Below are positions 50,801 to 62,800 of a stretch of DNA of 64,000 nucleotides, in pieces. Location of the stretch: NCBI GenBank assembly GCA_000328365.1, contig KB308724.1:814909-878908 (forward strand), given 5' to 3'. Below the pieces are notes generated by a model that was not told the origin of the DNA, searched no databases, and saw only the letters and a program-made list of their open reading frames with translations. Origin of the DNA: Capitella teleta (taxonomy: Eukaryota; Annelida; Polychaeta; Capitellidae). Numbering within the stretch: the first letter of the stretch is position 1; each line of letters begins with the position of its first letter. The translations under genes were made by a program, and so were the position numbers.

Positions 50801-52831
50801 TGCACCCGGCCATTCAGGACCATGCGCACTCTGCTAGCACACCAGCAACTCAAGCACCCTGAGGCCACTCCCCCGGGAGAAGCTCCGCCCACCTCCGACG
50901 GAGGTCAACAGGTCACTTGTACTATGTGTGACCTCACTTTCGACAGGTTTGTCATCTGGAAATGATGGGGGGAAAAAAAACGTTTTGTAATATATTTATT
51001 TTTTTTACATCAGCATCAAGCGCATGAAGGTACATCTACAGATCAAACACTCGGACATTTCAGCCGAAGAAGTCCGTCAACTACTGGCTCCGTTTTCACG
51101 CCAACAAGGGAAGATCGGTGAGGAATTTATTCATCGAAATACTGTGCACCAGCCACTTTTGATTAGCATCATCAATATTTAATTAAATGCTTATTATTTT
51201 TTTCCTCAGGGCGTAAAACATACAAATGTCCGTATTGTGATAAAATGTTTTGTCGTGGAAGTGCTGAACTGCAGAAGCATCTGTGGGTGCACGAGGGAGT
51301 GAAGCCGTACAAATGCACCGAATGCCCTCACGCCTGCCGGAGCAAGAGCAACCTCTCTGCTCACATGATCACTCACTCAGCAGAGAAACCCTTCCTCTGT
51401 ACACACTGCGGCAAAGAGTACAAGTCTCGCACTGCTCTGCGCTGGCATGTGCGCAGCCACAAGTTTGGCAAGCTCTTCAAATGTGACAAGTGAGTTTGTT
51501 ATCTGTTTTATTGGTTTTTATTTTTATTTTATGGGGGTTTTTTTCCGTGTGCATTCCATTTTGATGGAAGTAATTGATTCAATTTTCAACGTCATTCTCA
51601 GGTGTCCCTACGAGGCCACGCAAGGCTCGCATCTGAAAAGACACATGGAAACGCACAATGTGGTCAAGCGATACGTGTGTTCATTGTGTGATTATTCGTC
51701 CAACACAATTGGATACATGAAGATCCACTACACTCGACATCACAAGGGTCAGCAGTACGACACTGGCGAAACTTCCACCAAACCTATGGCTTCTGAAACC
51801 AAGGTGTTCAGGTATGGACTCAAAATGGTGTCACTATTAATCAGTACTCTATCGCATACAAGTTTAGACCCAAAATGGTGACATTGTGATACCTACTCTT
51901 TAGTGAACCATCTAATATGGACACAAAATGGCTTCAATTTTATCTCTGCTGTATATCCCCAGATGCCTCAGCTGCGACTACATGTTTGGTAACCTCTCTG
52001 ACATGAAGCGGCACCTGCGCGTGCGACACCACTTGGCTTCTGAGGACATGCGCAGTCTTGAGGTCCTGGAAGAAGGAGTCACGGTTCTGCAGTCAGAGGC
52101 GGATGCCAGCAACACGCAGGTCCTGCAGCTGCCAGAAGGGGGCGAACACACTGTGACCACAACGCTGGATCCTATGCAGTATCAGGGTACGACGAAGTTT
52201 TTATATTTGTGCTTCCATTTTTTTATTGTTATGTATTTTTAGGTCAAGTTGAAGAGGGTATTGGAGACATGACCACTCTGCAAGTTGTGGATGTCCAGCA
52301 AGATGTTAGTATTTTTTTTTTTCCATTTACAAAATCTTGTTTTTGAATATTTTTTCATCTTTCTTTGTCTTCCTATTTCACTTGCAAGTATACACTTTAT
52401 AAGAATACAAATGATTTCCATGTTTTTTCTCTTTTTAGCCTCCAACAGAAGAAGCGATGGATGAGGTGATGACCACATCAGAAGTGACCAGTGACGGCTA
52501 CATGGCCGTCAACCCAGAGGCCATAATCATCCAGCACGAACAGGAGGTGGTGCTCACCCAGGACGGCATGGAGAACCAGTACGTCATCCAGTATGTGCTG
52601 TCTGAAGACGCCAATGACCCGGGCGGCACCCAGCCTCTGACTATGGTCGCAGAAGGAGCTCCCAACCATGACTTGATTACTGTTGCTGATAGCAACTACA
52701 TACCGAGTGTATCTGAGGTTAAGGAAACCATGGCAACGCAAGAGGTTGACATGGCAACCGAGCCGACGCTGTTGAAGATTGAGGAAGTGAAGACAGAGGA
52801 AGCTAAAGCGGACGATGTTATTCAATTTTGA
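47878..52831 (+). CDS. ZFAT: zinc finger and AT-hook transcription factor ZFAT
   Basis: Thirteen coding exons (47878-48048, 48283-48487, 48572-48658, 48708-48803, 48887-49079, 49135-50624, 50691-50946, 51014-51117, 51210-51489, 51602-51811, 51963-52186, 52243-52304, 52439-52831), 3771 nt, 1256 aa (human 1243). Order: a C2HC-like finger at the start (CGDCQTIF ... HKKDGC), an acidic stretch, an AT-hook (GKKRGRPRKVV, about 155), a CAECKKAYRKERHLLTHKC finger, a second Arg-Gly-Pro-rich hook-like block (about 253-275), a C2H2 cluster (391-600), a Glu/Ser linker, and a second C2H2 cluster (about 725-1055). ZFAT-specific wording is conserved: CNRKFKKKIDRDRHLFVH, ECEFCGRLF and HLWVHEGVKPYKC. A nuclear DNA-binding regulator; in vertebrates it acts in haematopoietic and endothelial cells. 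The 5' acceptor before the ATG implies an upstream UTR exon. Confidence 0.92.
50335..50394 (+). repeat. 18-bp in-frame repeat in the ZFAT linker
   Basis: Repeats of GCTGAGCCGGCTGAGTCA encode an AEPAES array between the two zinc-finger clusters. Probably a disordered spacer prone to length change. Confidence 0.9.
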
Positions 52832-53412
52832 GTTTTTCTGATTTTGTGGATATGTTGATTGAGTGGTTTTTTTTTAATGCAATTAGGAATTAATTATACA
52901 TGGTGTTTCAAAATTTATATTTCCACTGAATTAGCGGAATAATATTATTTTTCTTCATAACTTTGATCTACTCGAAATTCTTCATGTACTATGGTTAGCT
53001 AACAATCACTTTATTATTTATTTGTGGTGAATGAAAATATGATTACAGCAGAAAGTAGTCATTGTTTACAATTTTAACAGTAGTATTTACTATTACATGT
53101 AAATATAAATAATAATAATATAATAATAATAATAAATATAAATATAAATGCACCCACTCACTGGTAACATTGAAACACCTTCATTTTTATCTCTATTATT
53201 GGTTTTTATTTTCTTGGAAATTGAAATGAGTTGTGGGGAGTTAAGTACTTATCCATAATAATACCACTGAGTGCGACAGCCAATCAGCTTCGCTTATTTG
53301 AGTTTTAATCTGCATTGACGAAAGTGGAACATTCGAGAATTAGTGTAAGCCCTCTTGTTGATAACATGTACTGAACATTGGCATACTACGTGGGAAACAC
53401 AACTGCCTCGGG
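52832..53412. other. ZFAT 3' flank
   Basis: AT-rich, with AAT-type repeats around 53107-53148. No gene seen. Confidence 0.5.
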
Positions 53413-53462
53413 NNNNNNNNNNNNNNNNNNNNNNNNNNNNNNNNNNNNNNNNNNNNNNNNNN
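53413..53462. other. assembly gap of 50 N
   Basis: Exactly 50 undetermined bases, a conventional placeholder size, so the true gap length is unknown. Confidence 0.99.
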
Positions 53463-55198
53463 GTGGAGTTATTTTGGCTCAATGAATCGCTCGGTCGAAT
53501 ATATGTATATACGAGCAATAATTGACAGCCATAAACACCAAATCAGAATGCAGTTATAAGGAGGCCAAGAAAGCAGGCAAGAGCGCAAGGAAAGCCAAAC
53601 AGGAGGTTAGGAAGGTTGTCTGTTTGAAAAACTGAAATAAACTCCATCATCCTAAGGGCTGTGAAGCTGTGCTGTTGATCATTGATTTGTGGGCTATGCA
53701 CATTCAATCCGTATTGAAAAACTTTTTTTTTTTTCACACAGCAAAATGATAAACTTGTCATCTTGGCTCTGAACATACAAATATTTGTGCAACTATTCTT
53801 TATTTCAAAATGAGTTATCCTGATCACATAATGCACCGGTAAATTATAATTAAAATCTATGGGTTCAAAGACCTTTGATCTGAGGGAAGAAGAACGAAAG
53901 AAGGCACAATGTTTTGAGTAATTATCATATAGGATGGGATGATATTTATTGCACAAGTATACTAGTGAATATGATGATCAACGCACCCAGATTTCACTTG
54001 GGTTTGCGATGGAGAACAGGAGACGATGATCCACATTGATGGATCACAGAAAAGAAAAAATTACATAATAGAATTATGTAATTGTTAACAGAAATGCATT
54101 GAATCCTTTAGCCAGATGAATATTCAGGGCTGTAAAAAATGAGACTGTTTGAATTTGTTTACAAAGACTGGTTATACATTATGAGAGTATTATGTACAAA
54201 ATATCAGAGGACAACTCTGGTGCAAAATTTATTTAAAAAAAAAAAAAAACAATTTAAAAAATTGATCCGTGCAGGAATGATTTTTAATATAAATTTTTAA
54301 TTTTCATCAATTTAAAAAACAAATTATGGCACCCAAAATAATCAAAATTATATTTTACGTACAGAAATACTTTTTCATCTTAAAATGTTTCAATTATGCT
54401 GCTAATGAGGGGTTTTGGGAAGGGATAATTTTATTGAGTTAAAAGTTAGTGAGGAAAATCAACTAACAATGTGATAAGAAGAGGAGAAAAAAAATTGAAC
54501 ACAAATCTCATTGATATGCATGCATGAAACATAACACAAATTTAAAATCTTCGTTTTAACGAAAGTCCTGAAAAAAAAAAAAAAAAAAAAGGTTCTTACA
54601 CGATGAGAAGGACTAAAATTTCCGTTTCTTTGCGTTATATACGACCGTTACTATATAATCCCATTTGCGGTAGATCTGAAGCAAGGATAAAAAAAAAAAA
54701 AAAAAAAAAAAAAGATTATATATAAAACATTTCACTTCAAGTGACAGAATACACGCACAAAATTGACCAGATAGCAACATACATAATGTTATGACATTCT
54801 TGTAACAATCCAATTCAGAATCGTCACGAGTTGTTAGTAAGATGGTGAATATTATTATACCAACAGCGCCTAACAAATAAGCGTGTTATTCATGAATTAA
54901 TATTTTTGTTCAAAGAAAGCATTCTATACATAATTTATACAACAATATCATATTTTTCTTCAGCTTAGAATAGAACATGTTTTCTCCCAAAGAGAGAGAT
55001 GAACAAACATTAACCCGACGGCCCGGTCCCAGAGAGAGAGAAAAAAAAAGATTTTAATCAGGAGGAAAAAAAAAAAAAGAAAAAAGAGAGAATAAAGTCA
55101 ACAAAATAACGCGTTCATTAAACGCCAGGAATCCACACTGCAAAAACAGGAGAAAGAGGCTTCCGTTCTTCATATGAAACACAGGCAGCATGGGGCAA
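53463..55198. other. probable 3' UTR/flank of SOCS6 and spacer
   Basis: Poly-A/poly-T tracts (54571-54590, 54691-54713, 55066-55078). A 137-codon minus-strand ORF (53543-53956) shows no domain and is not called. Confidence 0.45.
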
Positions 55199-56470
55199 TC
55201 AGTACTGATTCTCTTCCAGCCATCCCTTTATTCGGTTTGGCAGAGGCAACTTCTGAATATGGTCGACACGCGTGAATTCCCGGATAACAAACCTGCACAA
55301 ATATTGCAGCGAACGTACTTGCATAAAGCGAGAGACCGGTTTGGTCAGGCGAACAGGAAACGAAGGTGACCCCGGAGTCCGTGCACGCGAATAACAAAAC
55401 ACCCCTGACTGCGAGTCGTTCATCGAGTTCTCGATCAGGTCAAATATCGAGCTGTATCCCTCAGACTCCGGCTGAGCGTAGAAACTGAAAACGCCGTTGC
55501 AATGTTCAATGCGCGTGTGGAGGGTACGCCCGTAAGATCGGAAACTGAGACTGAGGAGATATCGGTCATCCGAGCTGTCTCGCACAAGAAACGCCCCATC
55601 AGGCTGGTTCAACAGTTTTTCCTCGGCTTCTACACGCGTTATGGGACCCCAGTACCAACCGTATCGTGATAGTTTCAAAATTTCTTTTGATAGGCTCCAC
55701 TCCTTCGAACCGTCTTTAACCTGCACATAGAGGGGTTGCAATGGCTGCACCGTTTGTGGACTGCGGATTCCATCAAAGGAATCAAAGTCATCGGGAGCAG
55801 CCCCTATCGCCCCCTCCTCCAGGTCCAGGAGATCCAGATCATGCATATCCACGGGCGCTGAAGCGTGACCGTATTCAGTGTCCACTGGGAATATACCCCG
55901 TTCGGTAACAACATGCTTGGGCGATTCCTGGGGGGAGTCTTCTGACCTGACTCTCTCCCTTTTGGAATGAAACCGAGGCGGCCGGGGAATGGTGCTGTCT
56001 GACGGCCGTGGGGGAGCGTTTCCGGAAGGGATGTCAAGATCAATATCGAGTAATCCCTCTTCTGAATGCGCCGCTCTGACTGGCTTCTGAATATGCCTAC
56101 GAGTTGTCTTCCAACTCGTCGTGAATGAGCGTTCATCGTAGTATCGGCTCCCACCTCGAACGTGACCGGGATCTGAACGACGGCTCGGACTGGTCGGGTC
56201 ATCCCAGCACTCATCGTCTTCGATGTCACGCTTCCGAGAGGAGAATTTCTTCCTCAACGTCTTGAACAAACTGTCCTTGCGTTTTCTGGGCGTCGTTGAG
56301 GTTTCATGGGAGCGGGGAGTGGCGAAGGATTCATCGCGACCATCTCCGCCCGGGGACAGAGGTGGGGAGCACACCCCATCACTGTCGACAGAGCGCTCCT
56401 TCCGCGGCGACGTGAGCTTCAGCCCTCTCATGTTTATCTTTTTCATCATGGTCTTTCGTTTAGGCGACAC
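55199..56470 (-). CDS. SOCS6: suppressor of cytokine signalling 6
   Basis: One coding exon of 423 aa (human 535, also a single coding exon). A long, low-complexity Ser/Pro/basic N-terminal region is followed by an SH2 domain (WYWGPITR at 272 to about 379) with the phosphotyrosine-binding Arg297 in FLVRDSSDDRYLLSLSFRS, and a SOCS box (384-423: VRSLQYLCRFVIREFTRVD, then LPLPNRIKGWLEENQY). The SH2 and SOCS box are nearly identical to vertebrate SOCS6 and differ from SOCS7. It binds phosphotyrosine targets such as receptor kinases and recruits elongin B/C and cullin-5 for their ubiquitination. Starts at Met8 or Met9 (MMKKINMRGLKL) are possible and resemble the vertebrate N-terminus (MKKISLKTL). 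Confidence 0.94.
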   Translation of the reverse strand: MSPKRKTMMKKINMRGLKLTSPRKERSVDSDGVCSPPLSPGGDGRDESFATPRSHETSTTPRKRKDSLFKTLRKKFSSRKRDIEDDECWDDPTSPSRRSDPGHVRGGSRYYDERSFTTSWKTTRRHIQKPVRAAHSEEGLLDIDLDIPSGNAPPRPSDSTIPRPPRFHSKRERVRSEDSPQESPKHVVTERGIFPVDTEYGHASAPVDMHDLDLLDLEEGAIGAAPDDFDSFDGIRSPQTVQPLQPLYVQVKDGSKEWSLSKEILKLSRYGWYWGPITRVEAEEKLLNQPDGAFLVRDSSDDRYLLSLSFRSYGRTLHTRIEHCNGVFSFYAQPESEGYSSIFDLIENSMNDSQSGVFCYSRARTPGSPSFPVRLTKPVSRFMQVRSLQYLCRFVIREFTRVDHIQKLPLPNRIKGWLEENQY

Positions 56471-56929
56471 CTAAACCCATTGCTACTTGCTCGATGAGCT
56501 CAATTCAAGAGAATTCTGAACAATTTTCCGCATTTTGTGAAGAAATTCCACCGATAGATCTACTTGATAAATTCACGCATGCGTAGTGAACACATCCTTC
56601 CAAATTTCCGAGGCCTTTCGTGAAAATTCGGCGAAGTTCGGCTAAAATACAGGGTTCGAAATATCCTCTCCGAGAAGAGTGACTGTTGCTAGGGCGTATT
56701 TTATTAAGAAATTTTACACCTGATCTTACAATCGGAAAATAATACTTTCGACACAGTGAATGAATAATCTAATGTTACAATGCATTAAGAGTACATGTAT
56801 CATCATTTAATATATATTAAGTCTTTCGATGCCATAACGAATTTGTTAAATAGGTTGATGCATGGATGTTCCTTTGCGACTGAATGGTGTTATACTGTCT
56901 TATGTTGAACATGCTCTTCATCTATTCTA
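56471..56929. other. SOCS6 upstream region
   Basis: No gene seen. Promoter of SOCS6 by position. Confidence 0.45.
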
Positions 56930-57430
56930 GGTAATCTGATTGGACCCAGCGTTGATGGTGTGCATGCCGCGGCGCGTATCGCGAGTAATCTGATGCATCA
57001 CACTAATATTTTAATGTCACGTTTCAAGTTTTGTTCTTTAAATATAAGACTACCATTGTTCAATTCCTTTTGCACAAATTTTTATGGTTGTGAGCTTCTC
57101 AACGATATTGCACTTTTTGCGTTTGTAACTGCGTGGAAATGTTCGATTAGAAATGTTTGTAAACTAAATCCATTGACGAGATCGTCATATCTCCCTTTTA
57201 TTTGCTCCAAACGTGACCTGAAGTCTCAGATACTAATTAGGTGTTGCAAATTTATGAAGAAATCTTTGATGTTTGAAAACCCTGTGTTGTCTAAGCTCTG
57301 TCTGCATTCCGGCAATAGTCCGTCTGACCTTGAAATAACTTTCAAAGAGATTTTGGCCAAATTGAAAATGAATGAAGAAACATTCTGTTCAATTGAACTT
57401 TCCCCCATTTTACGTATTTTAAAAAGTTAA
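56930..57430 (+). mobile_element. LINE reverse-transcriptase C-terminal fragment
   Basis: An open stretch of over 150 codons contains GPSVDGVHAAARIASNLMHH, FNSFCTNFYGCEL, then a tryptophan/basic segment (AWKCSIRNVCKLN, SSYLPFICSKRDLKSQ). This is the thumb/C-terminal region of CR1- or L2-like non-LTR polymerases. 5'-truncated but still open, so fairly young. Confidence 0.7.
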
Positions 57431-57489
57431 TGTTGCACACTCCCTGATAGCAAAACTGTTGCTGTTTGTTTAGCCATAAAAGAACTTTG

Positions 57490-57720
57490 TTATGTAATGA
57501 ATGAATGAATTAATTTTATTTAGTCAAAATATAACAAAAGGTGAAATACAAAAATTTAGAATGTCGAAATACAATTTTGGCAGGGTTCACCCAAAAGGCA
57601 TTGCCTGTACTTGTGGGTGATGGTGATTATTTGTGTCCTTCAGATTACGAAGAGGGCAAGTCGGCTCTTGAGTTGCTATGTGTTGCGTCTCGACAAGGCA
57701 TAGACTAACTCAGTCATTAT
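57490..57720 (-). mobile_element. LINE 3'-UTR with ATTC tail
   Basis: On the minus strand an untranslated body leads to TTTTGACTAAATAAAATTAA followed by ATTC repeats, a typical non-LTR element end. It may belong with the minus-strand polymerase pieces at 57870-58460. Confidence 0.5.
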
Positions 57721-57869
57721 TATTTATTTATTTTTCTTAGCTGTTTCCTTGTTTTATGTTTCTTTTCTTTTCTGTTCGTTTTTTTTTTTTTTTTTTTTTT
57801 TTTGTTCTCTCAAATATCAAAAATTGCAAATGATAATTTGCGAATAAAATGCTATATATAATATTGATA

Positions 57870-58460
57870 AAGTGAATGAGAGTTAAGAAATCAGAGATGA
57901 GCTGAGATGATCGCCATAGTCCTCTATTCTGTTGATGAAAACCAGAAAGAGGAGGGGTCTGAGGAAAGACACTTGTAGCACGCCACTCAGCAATTCTATT
58001 CATTAATATTATTATTATTATCATATTGTTATTATCATCAGATCGACTTTCCTCTGGCCAACTGGGATTGATGCACATTCATTTGCAACCACCATTTGCT
58101 GTCTGTAGCATAGAAAATTCTTATCCACGCTTCTGTGCTGCCAGTGATGCCACATATCTCTTTAATTTCAACATCAATAGCTTATCTGCTGAAGTGACCG
58201 ATATCAATGAACTTTTCCTTCTATATCAGGTTCGACCATCAATCCAATAGACATATCATCGGCATTGTGGTCGATCTTCCTTTGATAAAGCCAAACTGGT
58301 TTGTACTTGTGATACTGTTTGCATGCAAATATGCTGTAATGCGTGTTCTGGTGATCATTGAAAAACAGATTGCACTGGATGATGCATTTGAGGCTTGTGA
58401 GCCTGTAGTTGGCTCATACTTTCGTACAGCCTTTCGTTTGTTGTAGTCCAACCACAGAGT
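57870..58460 (-). mobile_element. degenerate LINE reverse-transcriptase fragment, opposite strand
   Basis: Minus-strand frames show RT landmarks in the correct order: NQFGFIKGRSTTMPMICLLD (about 58240-58300) and, further on, RPLLFLVFINRIEDYG (about 57915-57970, the conserved GPLLF-vfiND region). The frame is interrupted, as expected for a dead copy. Confidence 0.65.
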
Positions 58461-59740
58461 CTTTCAAGAGTTTCAGTAGTATGCTTGAGATCAGGCATCT
58501 GCTGAATATGATGATGAATGGCTTGGACTGTGCAGATGCCTGATTTTTGAGGACCCATGGGTGGAGAAGATATGTCAATCACATTACTAACAAGCTCATG
58601 AAAAAAAGAGAGATGTTTTTGCGACAGTCAACACTTTTTATCAAAGTAGATCGTTGTTTTTAACACGAACACTTCAAGTATAAACAAACATACCTTTTTT
58701 TCTGGACAATAACCTTTGAACAATCGTTATTTTCATAGTTTGACACCTCAAAAGATGACCCCCAAGTCGGAGTCGAAAATTAAGGAAATCAGATTAATAA
58801 GTCCAATTAGCATTGTGACAGATCCGTCCTCTTTAGAGATTCTCGTTATACTGTGGATCAAAGGATTTGCGGTGTCTGCAAAGCTTTGTCTCGTGGATTT
58901 TTAACTGTTAGTTGTTTTTAATTGTTTAACTCTTTAACTGTTAACTTGCCTCATAATGTGTGGACGCGTACATGGAAGCATGCTAGGCAACGTTTGTAAA
59001 GGAAAGCACGCATGTCTCAATTAATTGAACAGTTATGCTGCATTGATGGATCGCTAATTGAATAACAGCGCACGTTGTAGCAGGGCAAAGGGCGACACCC
59101 ACTAAAAGGCGAGTCACTTAAAATAAAAAAATCGAAGCTGATTTGGGAATTTCCATGAATCGACTTGGCTGTGCAAAACTCGGCAATGCTCGGGCTGGGG
59201 TTCGGCCTCACTTGGAAAACTGCTTTGCACGTAACCTTTTGCTTGTACAGAGCCGTTCTGTACACAGATACTCCGTTTTTTATGATAATATTATAGATTG
59301 TCATTGAAAATAATCGTTTGTATACATAGTTTCGTTTGTATAATTACCTGACATAATGTGTAATTAATAACTAACTGCGAAAAGGGCTTCCGTAATTTTG
59401 CAGTCGCTAAAAAATAATAAAAACGTCCGATGCAGTATTTTTTTTCGTAGCAGAATATCACATCCGGTAAAAACTGTAGCACTTTCAAATGTTTACGCAA
59501 TTAATTTATACAAATATTTAACTTTAGTGCTAACAATAAATACTTTTAAAATCCAATTATATATTTCAAAGAAAGAAATAAAGTTTATCGTTCATTTAAG
59601 ATGGAATAACGGTATCAATTATGCTATTTCGAATAATTCTATTTATGCAACATCCAATCTTTCATGTGAGACACGCCACATTGACCTCCATTTTTCGTCC
59701 TTTTCCGATCACGACCAGGAGGAAAGATCACAAAAATAAA
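58461..59740. other. intergenic, UQCRFS1 upstream region
   Basis: No gene supported. ORFs such as 59017-59304 (minus) show no domain. Confidence 0.5.
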
Positions 59741-62700
59741 ATGCAGGGCGTCGCTGCTCGATCCTCTGGTCTGGCTCAAGTACTGAAAGCCACGGCGAGA
59801 ATTGTTCCGTCTAAAGTTGAGCCCCTCGGAGCCGCCGTCATTCAAGAATCACTTCCCTTCATTGAGAAACCAGCCTCCAAGACGCACAGCAACTATGCAC
59901 TGGCCTCACAGTTGCCCCCCTCGGGATTTCTCAATCCTCGCGTCATGTCTGGTATCGGCGGTGAGGAATTTTTTGTTTTCAAGGGAGATTGAAGAAATCT
60001 GTCTTAGATATAGGATGATAGAGATTGTTGGCTTTTAAACCACCCTCGGCATTGATTGAGCCCTATTAATAATTAAGTTTAAAGCTATTTAAGTATTAAA
60101 ATAACAGTATTATGCTATAGGCTAGCCACTATGAGTATTCAGTATATGCTTGCTATTGGGTAGTGTATAGTATATTATAAGTATAACCAGCTTGCAGGAT
60201 AAACACCTTCCGATTTGCCTGCAAACAGATGGCGCATGATGATGATAATCATGATTATATCAAAAAGTGCCATTCAAAACATGGCCTCCCAGTTACTTCG
60301 ACATCTTTACCCGCCTTTCACCTGTCTTTTCTTACTGACAATCAATGAGATGGCTCATTTAGTATCCGCTCATCAAGCCATTGTTGACTGTGAGCTGATC
60401 TCTCACTCGCCTTGCTTCGCTGATCAGTTAACTGTCATTTTATACAGGTGCTTGAGCCGTCGTCTGCTTAATTGCTTGGCAACCAATGCAAGAGAGATGA
60501 ATAAACTGAACCCTGGAGCACTTGCAAATTGCTCCAGTGCCGATCTGTCAATGGCCTTGATCTACTTGTAGCATATCTGCAGTCTTGATCCATGATACCT
60601 ATTCGATATCAAAGCAGGAAGCCGCAAATTGCGGAAGCCACTGATTTCAAAGTGCTTTCACTTTTGTCTCGAACTAAAGGCAAAATAAACAATCAGGTCT
60701 ATTAATGAATTGTTACCTCTAATTGCAATTTTGATGAAGTGAAGAAAACCAACATTGCAGAGAATAACGCACACAGCCTGCAACGTAGGCGAATACCAGG
60801 CTACGAGTAGGCTACATGTAGCCTACATTCTGCTCATGTCAGCGTGAATCAAGACAGCAGATATGCTACTATTATACAAGTGAATCAGGGCTAAGAACAG
60901 AGATTGGCAGTGGAGCAGTTCGCAAGTGCTCTACTAAGGTGCAGTTTATTCACCTCCCTTGCATCAATTACCTAACAATTAAGCAGACGGTACAAGCACC
61001 GGTCAGTGCGTAGTGCTAACTGGGTGTCACATGTTGCCTCTCTTGCTGATCAAAGTCGAGATCTCACCATGAAGTTCATAAACTTAAAGTTTAAACAAGT
61101 TTTAACGATGAACACGGTCTACACCTGATTCTGTGTTCGTGCTGACAAATAATTATAATTATATCATTGGAGCAATTTATATAATAGAAATATCTCAGTG
61201 CAACAATGGATTAGGGTATACCCATATAGTGTTGTACTGAGATATTTCTCCTGATTATCAACAATGAAAGAATCATGGTTTATTACCTTAATTTCAAACA
61301 TACACTAAGAGAAGATATGTTGATGTTGAATCATTACGCAACTGCATGAATCATAACATATTTACGAGATCAGAGAAAGGTTTATGTTCTCCTCATATAT
61401 AGGACTCCTGATATTACAAACTAATTTTTATGGCCCCTGAAGGTTTGTAATAATGAGCTTTGACTGTATACAGATAGTAATAGTGTCTGTGATTGTGACA
61501 GGAAGCCAACATAATTAGTACAAGCCGATGAACTTTTATTGTAAAACCGCAAAACATATCAGTACTTAACCAAATTTAGCCATCATGAAAGGTTTGTCAA
61601 AGGTGATGAGGCTGATTGGTATTATTGTGATCTTTGTCGCTTTGTTCTGCTGATGAACTTTGTTGCCTGTCAATCTGATTTGCGTTGCCTCTTTTGCAGT
61701 GAGCTGCCAATACAGGTTGGCGCACACAGATCTCCAGGTGCCAGATTTTGATTACTACCGCAAAGCCCCGAAAGAGGCTGACGATTCCATTGAGGGCGAC
61801 AACAACAGGAAAGCATTTACGTACCTCATGCTTGCTGGTGAGTGAACCTCTGTGACACCAACCATTGATTTGTTTTTCTCTTTATCTCATGAAGTTGTAG
61901 AACTTTGATGTGTTTATGGCTCATTTATTGTAATATTTTGGTCTACTATGGAACAGGAAATTTTTGTTCCGCGTGAAATTTTTGCTATATTCACGGTCTC
62001 AATTGACCTTGAAAATTAGATGAATGCGAAATGTTTCTGGTTGATCTGATACTATGACCCTATACGCATGATCGCGGATTATTGGTACCCCAAATAAAGG
62101 CCAGAGCCATAAAACTGCAAGATTTGCAGTCCACGGAAATTTCCTGTCCGACAGTATTACGATTCTGGATTAGGGTGATCTGGGATAATCCAGATAGAAA
62201 TGAACTTGTTAAGCTTGATGTTATTTCAATTGACTACCTCTATTTGTGCTTCAATTCATGCCCTCTATCTTGCTCTGATCAGGCGCGGGTGCCCCAGCAC
62301 TGTACGGAACCAAGACCGTCATTACGCAATTCGTGAGCTCCATGTCAGCCTCCGCTGATGTCTTGGCTTTGGCAAAGATCGAGATCAACTTGGACGAGAT
62401 CCCAGAAGGAAAGAACGTGACTTTCAAGTGGAGAGGGAAGCCCCTGTTTGTGCGCCATCGCACTGCAGAGGAGGTCGACAAGGAAGCAGCCGTTGACGTG
62501 GGGAGCCTCAGGGACCCCCAGCACGACACGGACCGCGTCAAGAACCCAGAATGGCTCATCATCCTCGGAGTATGCACTCACTTGGGTACGTGTCTTGATT
62601 TAATCACAGTGTTATGTAACATCGCCTTCATCGCAGGTTGCGTGCCCATGGCGAACGCTGGTGATTACGGCGGTTACTACTGCCCCTGTCACGGCTCCCA

Positions 62701-62800
62701 TTACGACGCTTCTGGAAGAATTCGCGCCGGCCCCGCTCCGTTGAATCTGGAAGTTCCGTACTACGAGTTTGTCGAGGATAACCTCCTGGTTGTCGGATAA
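59741..62800 (+). CDS. UQCRFS1: ubiquinol-cytochrome c reductase Rieske iron-sulfur subunit
   Basis: Four coding exons (59741-59960, 61700-61837, 62283-62585, 62637-62800), 825 nt, 274 aa, the same length as human. The start is [15 protein letters not shown]; an upstream in-frame ATG would add 40 unrelated residues. A mitochondrial presequence comes first, followed by the mature-type segment [20 protein letters not shown], the transmembrane/hinge region ([34 protein letters not shown]) and the soluble Rieske domain. Cluster ligands and disulfide cysteines are all present in CTHLGCVP and [20 protein letters not shown]. It transfers electrons from ubiquinol to cytochrome c1 in complex III of the inner mitochondrial membrane. 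Intron 3 is only 51 bp; intron 1 (1.7 kb) holds two inverted-repeat structures. Confidence 0.98.
60447..61000. repeat. long imperfect inverted repeat in UQCRFS1 intron 1
   Basis: Left arm 60447-60599 and right arm about 60838-61000 are reverse complements at roughly 75-80% over 150 bases (for example GGTGCTTG, CTGCTTAATTG, GATGAATAAACTG, GAGCACTTGC and TAGCATATCTGC on both). The loop is about 240 bases and contains the perfect 20-bp palindrome GTAGGCTACATGTAGCCTAC (60807-60826). Confidence 0.85.
61186..61249 (+). ncRNA. compact hairpin, possible miRNA-precursor-like fold
   Basis: AGAAATATCTCAGTGCAACA (61186-61205) pairs with TGTTGTACTGAGATATTTCT (61230-61249) with a single G-U pair and a 24-base loop. 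The loop can add ATGG/CCAT pairing. Size and shape are like a pre-miRNA, but a small palindromic transposon would look the same. No known mature sequence is recognised. Confidence 0.3.
61435..61468. mobile_element. single terminus of a Tigger-like element
   Basis: TTTGTAATAATGAGCTTTGACTGTA resembles the right end of the 831-bp element at 41431 (TCGTTGTAGTGAGCTTTTACTGTA) and is followed by TA. No matching left end was found in the intron. Confidence 0.4.

Noticed and set aside
53543-53956. 137-codon minus-strand ORF downstream of SOCS6
   Set aside because: No domain, irregular composition, and located in the likely SOCS6 3' region next to an assembly gap.
59621-59740. Upstream in-frame ATG adding 40 residues to UQCRFS1
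   Set aside because: The extension is unrelated to Rieske presequences. Starting at 59741 gives the family-typical 274 aa.
60215-60571. 118-codon ORF in UQCRFS1 intron 1
   Set aside because: It overlaps the left arm of the inverted repeat and has no recognisable domain.
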